Source of the DNA: Eustoma russellianum
Taxonomy: Eukaryota; Streptophyta; Magnoliopsida; Gentianales; Gentianaceae
Assembly (NCBI GenBank): GCA_036186865.1
Contig: AP025062.1
Coordinates: 10,332,023 to 10,396,022, forward strand
Direction of reading: 5' to 3'
DNA: 64,000 bases
Below the pieces are notes generated by a model that saw nothing but the letters and a program-made list of their open reading frames with translations, searched no databases and had not been told where the DNA came from. The position numbers were made by a program, and so were the translations under genes. Below are positions 43,465 through 54,082 of the stretch, one piece after another (the first letter of the stretch is position 1; each line of letters begins with the position of its first letter).

Positions 43465-44580
43465 TTAAAACCAAGGTGCTGCTTGCAGGAATGAAGATTC
43501 GAAAACTGCTATTTGATATTCATTCCGAGCATGCCGAGCCTCGTGCTCTGCATCACGAAGCTCCAACCATTGAATGGTTTGCTCCATGGACTGAATGCGT
43601 GATAGCAAGTCATGATCAGTGCTTCCACCTTTGCCATCTTGAGGTCCTTCATCGACCTCATCCGCAAGAGTCAACAGCTTGGGCAATATTGAAGTTGTCA
43701 TAATAGTCTGTTTTGGCCACGCTTGTCAAGGATCGTTCAGAAATTTCAGTGCCCTTTGCTTTTATCAAAGTTGACACCATGTTTGCAACGGGCAAGGCTT
43801 TTGAGCCTTTTCTAAGTCCGGTCATCATCACTTCTTCCAAAATCCATCCGAAATTTAACTGTGTCTCTTGCAGAATATGGTAGGTAACATAGAAATCCAT
43901 ATTACTCGGATTTCTAGTCGCTTTCTCATTCACACAGTGAGTAACAACAGCAAGCAGAATACGATTAACTAATGGCACGTTCTGAGTCTTTTTAGTTGGA
44001 AAATATTGAAGGTGAAATTTAACATCTTGCTCACTAATGCCACATTTTTCAATCCAATCAAATACCAAGAAATCACTTAACCCTTCATTCCTCACTCCTA
44101 ATGTATCACATATGTCTTGGATGGAAAACATAAGGGGTGTACCATTGATCACGGTGTGCAAAGAAAATGCTTCAGTTTCAGTGGCAGGGGTAACCCACAT
44201 GTTTGCATAAATTTTACAGGTGAGACTTTTGGAATAGGATTTCATGTCTAACCTTAAGCAAAGATGAGTCCAACCTTGTTTTTCAAGAAGAGCAATCACT
44301 TGATTTGCATTGTGAGCTTCAGTGATGTCACTAATTTGAGCCAATTTTAGTGGCACCACTGGCCTATTATTGCTCTTCCATTCTTCATAAATCATCTGAG
44401 ACTGTAAAGAGAGAAGGGTAACTGAGTGGCATCTTCATCAAACTTTTGTCTCATCCATAGAAAGTTTTCCTTGGTCAGACATTTCCAGATGGCCTTTAGT
44501 TCGTTGGGTTCACTAATTCCTGCCGATCTCTTTCTTCTCTATCCCGTTTGGACATCTCTAGATGATCCAGTGGATGCCAT
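43465..44580 (-). pseudogene. Element C extra gene after pol, related to that of element A
   Basis: The likely start is ATG 44580, with an in-frame TAG 13 codons later followed by a basic RRKRSAG stretch. The frame then continues to 43658 (ENFLWMRQKFDEDA, KIYANMWVTPATETEAF, IQDICDTLGVRNEGL, NPSNMDFYVTYHILQETQLNFG). Blocks align in order with the element A gene (YANTWVDY, INEFLEVPDEG, LPSNLDFYIAYRI). A frameshift near 43690 leads into a coiled-coil tail (LLSRIQSMEQTIQWLELRDA) ending at 43465. The shared architecture is a basic N-terminus, a conserved domain and a coiled coil. Function unknown. Confidence 0.72.
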
Positions 44581-44681
44581 TCGTGAGTTTGCGGAGGAAG
44601 GGGTTTTAGGATTTTTGCAGAGAGGCAATTGAGTAAGAAGAGGGATGAGACCTATAGATCTTTGAGAGAGTGAATGATATT

Positions 44682-44700
44682 TCTGCAGCAAGAAGAAGGG
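44682..44700 (-). promoter_or_regulatory. Candidate 3' splice acceptor ahead of the element C post-pol gene
   Basis: The minus strand reads CCCTTCTTCTTGCTGCAG then AAATATC: a long pyrimidine run ending TGCAG, about 100 bases upstream of ATG 44580. It would allow a spliced subgenomic mRNA for the post-pol gene. No donor was identified. Confidence 0.4.
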
Positions 44701-45339
44701 ATTTTAAAGAGAATAAGGAGAGGAAGATGAAGAGGCTGCAGTAAATAGACGGGGTAGTGGAGAACGTGGGGAAGTAATGGGAATTGAAGATGAAGAGGAG
44801 GAAGAGGAAGAAGAAAAACATTTGGGAAGTGGGAAACATGGGGAAGTGGGAGTGAATTGGAAGACGTGGGAAAGAAGTTGACGGCGTGGGAAAGAGGAAA
44901 AGGCGGCGGCAAGAGTCAATGTCACTTAATTTGCACGAAAAGTGAAAGGTCACTTGTTTTGACAAGGAAGAAATAAGGATAAGGCGCCTAATGTTACTTT
45001 GAACAACTGCTTAAAACAGGATAAAGTACTTAAAGTGACTTGGAACGGTTGTGGTTGAAGAGATTAAGAGCTTAATGTCACTTTGAGTGAGTGACATAGT
45101 TCCTATAAAGCACTTAAGGCTACATTGAACGATTGTTTAAGAAGCATAAAGCACTTGATAACACTTTAAACGAATGACATTCTTCAATTCAGGTGCTTAA
45201 TGTGACATTAAATGCCTGAACCTTTTGTGACAAAGCGCTTTAGGTGTACTGAGCTTGAATATTTAAAATTTTCTTGCAACAAATTTTGATGGGTTACGTT
45301 TAACCCATGTTGAGTAACCCTAACCTACTTCTTATAGAT
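44701..45339 (-). other. Element C spacer between pol and the post-pol gene
   Basis: On the minus strand it is very pyrimidine-rich (44700-44930, TTCCTCTTCC-type). Beyond 44940 come copies of GCACTTAA/GTGACATTAA-like words similar to the LTR vocabulary (45000-45250). Open frames here are low-complexity Pro/Ser/Phe runs and I do not call a gene. Confidence 0.5.
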
Positions 45340-47280
45340 GCAAATACATTGCTAGGCAGGGATTTTGTAAAAATGTCAGCTAATTGGTCATATGTTGGAA
45401 CAAATTCCACACTAAGTCCTTTTGTACACAATCACGGATGAAATGATATCTCACTCAAATGTGCTTAGTCTGACTGTGGTGAACCGAATTTTGTGCAATA
45501 TTGATAGCAGAAGTGTTATCGCATAAAATGGGCATTTTAGAGAAGTGAATGTTATAATCATTTAATATGTTGGCCATCCATAGCAATTATGCACAACAAG
45601 AAGCGGCCAACATATTCGGATTCCGCCGTAGAAAGAGATACACTATTTTGTTTCTTGGAAAACCAAGAGACAAGACAATCACCAAGAAATCGACAAGTCC
45701 CAAATGTGTTCTTTCTATCAATAAGACTCCCCGCATAATCGCTGTCACAATAGCCTCTTAAATCAAAACATGCATTCTTAGGATAAAATAATCCAAATTT
45801 TAAAGTACACCTAAAGTCTATAAGAATACATTTTACCGCAACTAGATGCATTTCCCTAGGATCACTTTGAAAGCTAGCACATAAGCACACTGCATGTAAT
45901 ATATCCGGTCTACTTGCAGTCAAGTAAAGTAGACTTCCTATAATACCACGATACAAGGTTACCTCGTTATGCTTTCCTTTCTCATCTTTGTCAAGCTTCA
46001 CACTTGTGCTCATTGGAGTGTTTACTTGTCTTCCGTCACCAAAATTGTACTTTTTGAGTAAATCCTTTGTCTATTTGATTTGAGAAATGCGCACACCTTC
46101 TTGAGTTTGCTTGATTTGAAGTCCGAGAAAGTAAGTAAGCTCGCCCATCATGCTCTTTTCGAATTCACCTTGCATTAATCTAGCAAATTGTTCACAAAGG
46201 CAATTGTTAGTAGAATCAAAAATAATATCATCAACATATACTTATAAATCAATTGATTCTTTATTTGTTCTTTACTAAACAAAGTGGTATCAACTTTACC
46301 TCTTGAAAATCCATTATATAGAAGGAAGGTACTTAACCTCTCGTACCAAGCTCTTGGAGCTTGCTTAAGGCCATAAATAGCCTTTTTAAGTTTCAATACA
46401 TGATGTGGTAGTCATGACATTCAAACCCGGGAGGTTGTGCAACATACACCCTTTCTTGGGTAACCCCATTCAGAAAGGCAGATTTGACATCCATTTGGTA
46501 AAGTTTAAAATCTTTATAACAAGCATATGCCAACAACATTGTAATGGCTACAAGCTGTGCTACGGGTGCAAATATCTCATCAAAATCAATACCTTCTTCT
46601 TGACGGTATCCTTGAGCAACTAGTCTAGCTTTATTTCTAGTAACGTTTCCTTGAGCATCTATTTTGTTACGAAATACTCATTTTGTACCAATAATTGGAT
46701 GATCAAGGGTTTGGGAACTAACTCCCAAACATCAGTTCTTTAAAATTGGTTTAATTCTTCTTGCATTGCCAAGATCCAATTTTCATCAAAAAGTGCATCT
46801 TTAGATATTGCCTTCGTATAGTGATACATCTATTCACATCACCTATGACTAACTCGTGTGGGTGAGAGCTTTTGTGCTTGAATGATCTAAGAAGGTTGGA
46901 GACATCTCCTCCAACTTCTTCATGATCACTTTCCAGAATAGACAAATCATCACGATTTAAGTGATCATCATTATCCGGAATATGAGATGCATCTTCAATA
47001 GTTTGTGTATCAACAAGATAAGTATGAGAAATGTTTCTATTTGACTCACTAAGTTCATGAACACTTGGTGGATGAGTACCTTCAATAGGTTCTATTCTTA
47101 GGCCAATGAAGATATCTCCATTAGGAGACTTATCAACAACTCTTGTTGATGAGGAACCGTTGGAATGTCATCAAGAAATTCTTCTTGAGGAACATCAAAT
47201 TCATTTTCTTCACAATCCTCATTAATTTTAGGTTCGTCATTAAGTGACTCATTAAACTTAACATGGATTGATTCTTCCAT
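45340..47280 (-). pseudogene. Element C reverse transcriptase and RNase H (broken pol)
   Basis: Minus-strand pieces in order are an acidic linker (47280-47098), a VGGDVSNLLRSFKH stretch (46945-46751), the LKKAIYGLKQAPRAWYERL motif (from 46396), and the catalytic YVDD box near 46233, reached only after a one-base frameshift. Then come TSVKLDKDEKGK, GSLLYLTASRPDILHAVCLC and an RNase H core with CDSDYAGSLIDRKNTFGTC and STAESEYV (46013-45558). The ADIFTKSLP-like end is near 45345. Multiple stops and shifts. Confidence 0.88.
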
Positions 47281-48520
47281 CTTTTGACTTCTTTTGTTGA
47301 AAACACGAAATGCTTTACTATTTGAGGCATAACCTAAACAGATACGTTCATCCTCTTTGAGGTCAAGTTTTTGAAAAGTGTACTTAGTGTTAAATATGAA
47401 ACACTACCACCTAAACACTTTGAAATACTCAATATTGGGAACTTTACCATTCTAAAACTCATAAGATGTCACATTTAGGTACGGTCTCAAATGTACACGA
47501 TTGATCACATGACAAGCGTCATTCACCGTTTCGGCCTAAAAATACTTGGGCAAACTGAACTCGTTTAGCATTGCCCTACACATTTCTTGTAGGGTTCTAT
47601 TCTTTCATTCGCCTACAACATTTGGTTTCATACTTGGCAACTAGGCATGATATATTTTGTGTGAGCCGAAAGGTTATGAGTGCATCCTTTGTATTCACAA
47701 AACCTTTCAAACTCTCCATCAAACTCACCACCACGATCACTTTGTATGGTTTTAGTGGTGTCACTCATGTGATTTTTCAATCGTTTACTCAAATTAATGA
47801 ACTCACAACATGCGTCATTTTTCTTTGCAAGAACATCACCCATGTATAACGAGTATAGTCATCTACTACCACGAAGGTATAATGTTTACCATCCAAACTT
47901 TTTGTTCCAACATCCCCATACAAATTCATATGTAGTAATTGTAGGGGTTTGGAGGTGGATATATTTGTTTTTGGTTTAAAGCTTGTTTTCACAAGTTTTA
48001 CCTTTTGACAAGTGTCACATAAGTCTGGGCTTTCGAAACTCATTTTTTGAAGGCATCGGACCTTTTTGTTTTCACAAATAAATTTTAATGTTTTGAAACA
48101 TACATGTCTAAGACGTCTATGCCATAGTTTTTTCAAGTCATTATTGGCAACTAGGTCAGATATATTTTGTGAGACCAAATCATTGATGCTAAGTTTGTAA
48201 ATGTTTTTGAATCTCAAAGCTTCAAATAAAAGAATGTTGTCCTTTTTCACAGTACACTTTGCTTTCAAAAATGTAACCTCATAATTATCATCACATAATT
48301 GACTGACACTTATCAAGTTAAACTTTAGTCCACTAATATATAGAACATCACTAAGAGAGAAGGAATCATTACCCGCAATACCATGTCCTTTAATTTTGCC
48401 TTTGCTACCTCCAAAGTGTACAACTCCTCCATCTTGCATAGTGAGTCTATGAAATAATCCTTTGTCTCCCATCATATGGTTGGAACACCCACTGTCTACG
48501 ACCCATTTGGCTTTCTTGTC
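47281..48520 (-). pseudogene. Element C protease and integrase (broken, catalytic Asp lost)
   Basis: The aspartic protease motif WVVDSGCSNHM is at 48505-48475. GAG-pre-integrase follows (ISGLKFNLISVSQLCDDN) and the integrase zinc-binding Cys pair CDTCQKVK. The first catalytic Asp block reads LLHMNLYGDV, with Asn where element A has Asp (AAT for GAT). The second Asp block, IQSDRGGEF, is present at about 47735 after a frameshift at about 47830. The Glu block near 47600 is eroded. Confidence 0.88.
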
Positions 48521-50422
48521 CTCGCTTTCTCCATTTAGCGCTCGGGCCTACAAAAGAACCATATGGTATTGGTACTATTTTTATTTTGAGTCCTTGAAGG
48601 TTAATCACCTCTACTTCACCTTTGGGCACCCACACAAGATTTTTATTATTCTTAGCCCTACAAACTATTTCTACATGAACCTTTTTATTACAATAAAAAT
48701 ATTTAGGTATGTGTTTGTGGAGATAAGAATGCTTATCATGCTTGTGCAAGGACACATTCCGTGATTCCTATTTAGGGATGACATTCCTTGGAATCAATGA
48801 AGAGGCTTTTTCCACGGATTCAACCAAGGGTTTTGACACCTTTGTTGAATTTGCCTTACCCTTAAGCATGTGCCTTTGCTTCTTCAAGGATGTCTTTGAC
48901 TCCTTGATATATAATGCTTGTTCCTTTGATTTTTCCTTCTTAGATGCATACATGACAATAGGTTTAATTTTTGTTTTCATGCTCAATGTAGATGCATCTT
49001 TAACTACGTTAACTTTGTTTGCACTTTCCTTTTGAAAGTTTTTCTTTTTCAAATGGTTTTGAGGAGGAATGCTTGATTTTACCAAATCATGCTTCTCCTC
49101 TAGTGCTATCACATGCATGGTCAATAAAATGTCAAGCTCAAGTTGTAATGTAATGTGATTTTCTAACGTGTCATTATATTTATTTATGCATCCTTTGAAA
49201 TCTTTTTTGGCACATTTATATTTCATTTATAATAAATGATTTTCTTGCACTAAATCATCCATTTCATCTTGTAATCTATAGTGTGAGGATGTAGTGCATA
49301 CATCCATGTCATCTTCGATGGCCATGAGAGAATAGAACTTATTGTCGAGATCATCGTTGATGAGCCCCGTGAGAGCTAGATTCTCATTGTCACCGTTATT
49401 GCTCTCGGACCCGGATAAGAAACTCTCTCAATGGGCTATTCCGCTTCTAAAGCCTTCTTCCGTTGGTAGATGGCTTTCTTATCTTTTGGGTGTGGATCCT
49501 TCACCCAGTATTCTTTCATGAAGTGACCAAACTTTCCGCGTTTATAACATTTGTTATCTTGGTCCTTCACTTTGTCTTTATCCTTGGAGAATTTCTCCTT
49601 GATGAACCTTTTGGCTTCATCATCATTCGTCTTTGCGAATCTTCTAAATCTTCGAACGAGAAGTCCAACTTCATCATCCGGTTCCTCCAATTCGCATGCT
49701 AGGGCCTTCAACAAACTCCTTATCGGATCATTCTTTTCTTAAGCTTCAAGTTGAATCTCATAAGTGATAAGATTACCGTAAAGCACATCCAAAGTAATAG
49801 TTTCAAGATCCTTCGACTCTTCAATGGTTTTTACCTTTGCGTTCCATTCTCTTCCTAAACTATATAAGAAGCAATGGTTGAGATCCTCTTGCTCTATTTT
49901 CTATCCAACCACCGTGAGTAAGTTGACAAGTTTGGTGAATTGTTGAATGGACTATTCAATCTTTTCACCTTTGGGGACATTGAAATTGTAGAATTATTTT
50001 ATTAGTTGTCAACTCTTTGCCTTCCTTACTTGATATGTTCCCTCATGGATCATCTCCAAGTTTGTCCGAGCTTCATGTGCATATTGGACACATTGTATTT
50101 GAGCTCTCTCATTTGGTGATAGAGAGCTATTTAAAAAAGCAAGAGCTTTGCTATTTATGGCAAATTGCAGCTCCTCTTCCGAAGTAGGATCATCAACATC
50201 AAAATGAATGGTGGAACCTTTTGACAACTCTCTCCATATATGATATCCACAAGAACGAAGGTATGTTTCCATATTTGATTTCCATAGTGGATAGTTTAGA
50301 GGGTCAAACATAGGTACCTTGACATGTACACTTGAGATAGAAGGGAGTAGTGACTCTTGTCTTCTTCTTCTAAAAGTGTCACCACTTGGAGAACTTGCAT
50401 CTTCAAAAGTAAAGGGATCCAT
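48521..50422 (-). pseudogene. Element C gag (broken)
   Basis: It starts MDPFTFEDASSPSGD at 50422. Capsid segments are VPMFDPLNYPLWKSNMETYL and HEARTNLEMIHEGTYQVRKA. A stop lies at 50009 and several more before 49714. The zinc knuckle region near 49560 reads CYKRGKFGHFMKEYW, in which the second and third Cys of CX2CX4HX4C have become Arg and Tyr. A coiled coil and basic stretch (49226-48768) precede WVPKGEVEV at about 48640, the lead-in to protease. Confidence 0.87.
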
Positions 50423-50471
50423 GCTTCAAAAGATCAAATCTTGCTATTTGAACCCAAAAACTCAAGATTTT

Positions 50472-50483
50472 GCTCTGATACCA
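50472..50483 (-). other. Primer-binding site of element C (initiator tRNA-Met)
   Basis: The minus strand reads TGGTATCAGAGC, two bases after the end of the 5' LTR. Confidence 0.93.
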
Positions 50484-50485
50484 AT

Positions 50486-51921
50486 TGTTAGGTCCCTTTG
50501 GACACACTAGAAGGGGTTGAATAGTGTTTTTACCAAGTATGGATATTTTTCAGATATTTTTCGATGGTGAGAACAAATCAATACTTGAGTGTGTTCTTTG
50601 AAAATAAATAAACTTACGGAAGCGTAAAGAACACGAGATATATAGCAGTTCAAGTCAAATGACTCTACTCCTCTACCTTCTTGGTCTTTCACAAGAAGGA
50701 TTTTGAATGGGTGGATTGTTATTTCTTTATGGGGAAACAAAAATCAAAAACGAAAATACACTAATTGTAAAAACTAGGCCACACGCCTAGACAACAACCA
50801 AGAAATACCAACCTCTTGAAGTCTAGCCTCCAAAGAACTTCTTTGCTCCTCAAAGAATTCTTGTTGGGAGTATGGTGCACCACTACACCATCAACTAACC
50901 CTCCGATGTCTGGATTTCTTCAAACAAGAAGCACCCTTGCTTCTTGACCAACGATCTATACTTGGCTCCTCACAATCTTCACTCAAGAAGAAGACTCTTC
51001 TTCTTTACAATCACAGCTGTCACAAATAAAGTAAAAGATACAATGATACAACTATTTTGAGAGCAAAAGCTTGAGAGAAACTTGAGACCTTGTTGGTGGA
51101 AAGTTGCAAAATGAAAATAGATGAAAACCCTTGTTTTTTCTCTTTCTAGCCATTGACAAGCTTGCAAGAGACAATCATGAGTTTTGTCTCTTTGTGATGA
51201 CATGTCCTCTTCCATGGAGATCTTCTCTTGGTTGAATACAAACTTCTTGAGGAAGCTTCTTCTTGAAAGCTCAAAGAGTAAAGAGAGCATTCTCCAAAGT
51301 GAGGGAAGAACCTGTGATATTACACTAAGAGGGAAATTACAAATGTCAAGTAATCATAAGAAAGTGCAGCATAAAACATTTGTAACAGGCGTTCAATGTG
51401 ACATGGAGTGTCTGAAGTGTGTTAGAACTGGTGTTCAATGTGACATAAGGTGCTTTAAGTGAATAAGGAATACTTATTCATTGTCACATGAAGCGCTTGC
51501 TGTGGGCAACAGAACTCGCTCGAAGTCACATGAAGCGCCTGATCTCAGCCTTCATACTTGTTCGAAGTAATTCTGAGTTTTGTCAAAAGTAACTTGATAT
51601 TCGTGTCCAATTTGGGGAGGAAATGTCCATTTGACTTTGTAACACACATGAAGAGCCAGTTAAGACGTTCAAAGTGTGTTGTTGCACAGCTTGTCATATG
51701 AGGCACCTTATCTAGGGATTCGAAGTGTTCTGGTCTCCAGACACTTTAAATGAAGCGCTTTATATAGGTGTGCGAAGTGTTCTGGTCTCTAGACACTTTA
51801 CGTGAAGCGTCCTATACAGGCGTTCGAAGTGTTCTGGTGTCCAAACACTTCACATGTGGCGCCTTATCTAACGTTCCAAGTGTCATTTGTGCGAATCATC
51901 AAAACTTAACATATTCTAATA
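50486..51921 (-). mobile_element. Element C right (5') LTR, complete
   Basis: 1436 bp from TGTTAGGTCCC to ACATATTCTAATA (terminal CA mutated to TA). It matches the split left LTR throughout, including the 52-bp array at 51718-51873. Confidence 0.92.
51718..51873 (-). repeat. Three tandem 52-bp units in the C right LTR
   Basis: Same unit as 42814-42969 (CGAAGTGTTCTGGTCTCCAG core), with the third copy containing GTGGCGCCTTATCTA. Confidence 0.86.
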
Positions 51922-52990
51922 TGTTCTATGGTCATTCCTTTTCATCTCTTTTGCTGACTGATTGTCTTCCTCTCGCTTTTAAGATCCATATATGTTTGAA
52001 AAACTGTTTTTTGTGCGATTTAAGCTGAGCTATAGAACCTGAAATCAGCCACTATCTTTCAACTTTTAGGCAATGGATAGGACTCTCGGAATGTCATCTG
52101 CTCATGCTGCATAAGTATCCGCTCAACAACATGAACTCAACTATAGACTTTAACCACCTCATATATCTTTTGCAAATAAAATTTTTAAACTCAAGGAAAA
52201 CCATTAATGAACGTGAACTCAGCCGTAGATATCTATTAACTCATATTCTTCCAACTGTGCTCATTTCAGCTATGTTCTTATCAAAGCAATCTATCTGTTA
52301 TGTCCAGGAAAAAATAAATAATGATAAAAGATGGATAATAAAAGAAAAATAAATAAGATAGATGATAAATATTAGAGAATGGACAATTAATAGTTGAAAA
52401 AAGGATACATACAAAGTTATAATAGGAAAAGGATTTTTGGTAAAGTACAACCATAATAGAGATATTATCTACAAATATGGGATCAACTCTCCCTAAACCA
52501 AAACACACACAACAAAAAAAGATGGATTGAGGATCGGCAGAGAGGGAGGAAGAAGAAAAACAAATTTTTTTTGGGCAATCACACGTTGTCGGAATCAAGA
52601 ACCTAAGACGGATTTTGAATCCTTGCAGTTTTACGAATATCTTGGTAGTAAGTATGGAGTTATGTGATATTTTAATGACTTATTTTGATTAGTATATGAA
52701 ATACTTATTAAGCAATTGTGTAGAAAAGAGTTTGATAATGGAGTTGCATACGCTGAATTTGTTGGGATGAACTGTTTAGGTTATAAAGAAAATTTTCTAC
52801 TCTTTAAGATTAGTAAGATTTAATTCGATTTCTTTTGTACACATTACGTAGAATTTCTTTAAATAGGTCATGTAACGGAAATATGTATAAATATATATAT
52901 AGATATGTATGTGTAGCTGCACTTGATTTGGTAAAAAATATAAAAAATAAATAAAAAAAGGCTACCTTCTGCCTTTCAACAGAGAGAGGG

Positions 52991-53080
<90 letters not shown>

Positions 53081-53600
53081 GTAATAGAGAGAGAGAAGGC
53101 TAGCGGCAGGGGAGAGGAAGGAAAAAAGAAAAAGGAGGAAAGTGAGACCGAGATAAAAGGAGAAAAAAAAGGGGGAAAGTTGGTGTGATTTGAACCTTGG
53201 TGAGCAAGGAGGTGAAAGAGAGGATGATCCACTAGGCTGAAGAGGCCTTTGTTTTACGGGACTGGATCATTTAATAAATAATTAGTTTTAGTATTGGAAA
53301 TAAAAGGGTGTGAATGTGATTTAGTAATTTCACATGATGCACATACTTGTAAAGTACAATACATTTCTACATGATCTGATTTCATGTTAAAATAAACACG
53401 TAAAAATACAAATTTTGTAAAACACTGTTTCAAATACACACAAGAGAGTTAGACCAATTACCTCGATCCAAACACTTAAATTTTTTTTTGCTTCATTTGA
53501 ACCTAACAATTTCGTAGTAAAGAATATCACTTAATAATCTAATCTTATATTTTACTTTTACTGAATCTATTTCTTTGTTCATAGTGTGCATTTCCTTCCC
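51922..53600. other. Unassigned AT-rich interval with a long (TAA)n tract
   Basis: No protein similarity is visible on either strand. TGTTC at 51922-51926 is the putative right target duplication of element C. The block 52290-52640 begins TGTTATGTCC, like a gypsy LTR start, but no end or partner copy was found. Purine-rich DNA flanks the microsatellite. Confidence 0.5.
52990..53081. repeat. (TAA)n microsatellite
   Basis: About 30 near-uninterrupted TAA units ending at a TAG. The isoleucine-run frame on the minus strand is its translation, not a gene. Confidence 0.96.
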
Positions 53601-53652
53601 TTATCGATATGAATATCAAATACTTACGTAATGCCCTTGCCTAGGTGCTCTT

Positions 53653-54051
53653 TTGGTAAGCGAAATTCCTACGAATGTTTTATTTGATAGTGGTGCAAGG
53701 CACTCGTTTGTCACCAAGAAATTTGTTAAGTATCTGAGCAATTTTCTTAAGTGGTTAGAGAATCTTTATCGAGTATTGGTTGTCGGAGACAAATTGTTAG
53801 TATCACATCACATATATAAGGACTACAAATTGGAGCTTGATGATCATACGCTGGATGCCAACTTGATAGCAACTCAGATGAGTGATTTCGATGTGATACT
53901 AAGAATGGACTGGTTGGCCAAATATCATGTAGAAATTGATTGTTGGCGAAAACAAGTATTCTTCAATGACACCACAAAGGACGAGTTCTACTACCAAGGT
54001 AATACAAAAATGAGGAAAAACGGCCAGAAAGTGTACATAATAGCTATGTAG
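53653..54051 (+). pseudogene. Ty3/gypsy protease (retropepsin-like) fragment
   Basis: About 130 codons with the active-site motif VLFDSGARHSFVTKKF and the C-terminal half FDVILRMDWLAKYHVEIDC, typical of the plant gypsy RVP_2 protease. It is paralogous to 4077-4430 (shared VLFDSGA, YRV..GD, SHH.YKDY and the YQGN end). The usual ILGMDWL reads ILRMDWL here. The frame ends just before the B-family LTR at 54083, which probably inserted into this element. No gag or reverse transcriptase is attached. Confidence 0.85.
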
Positions 54052-54082
54052 GTGTAAAAGGCTCGTAAGAAAGGGGATCAAA

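Larger units (their letters stand above)
17180..51921 (-). mobile_element. Element C: copia (Sirevirus-like) retrotransposon, minus strand, outermost of a four-level nest
   Basis: Two LTRs in the same orientation bound it: the left (3') LTR at 17180-17287 plus 41621-43018, split by element A, and the right (5') LTR at 50486-51921. The internal domain reads leftwards as primer site, gag, protease, integrase, reverse transcriptase, RNase H, an extra post-pol gene, polypurine tract. Flanks TCTTC and TGTTC are a target duplication with one change. All genes are broken. Initiator-Met primer site, a GGGAGA polypurine tract and an extra gene after pol point to the Sirevirus group. Confidence 0.88.

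Noticed and set aside
44606..44965. Overlapping minus frames rich in Pro, Ser and Phe (44606-44965)
   Set aside because: Low-complexity translations of a pyrimidine tract in the element C spacer.
52810..53232. Minus frame with a long isoleucine run
   Set aside because: Translation of the (TAA)n microsatellite.
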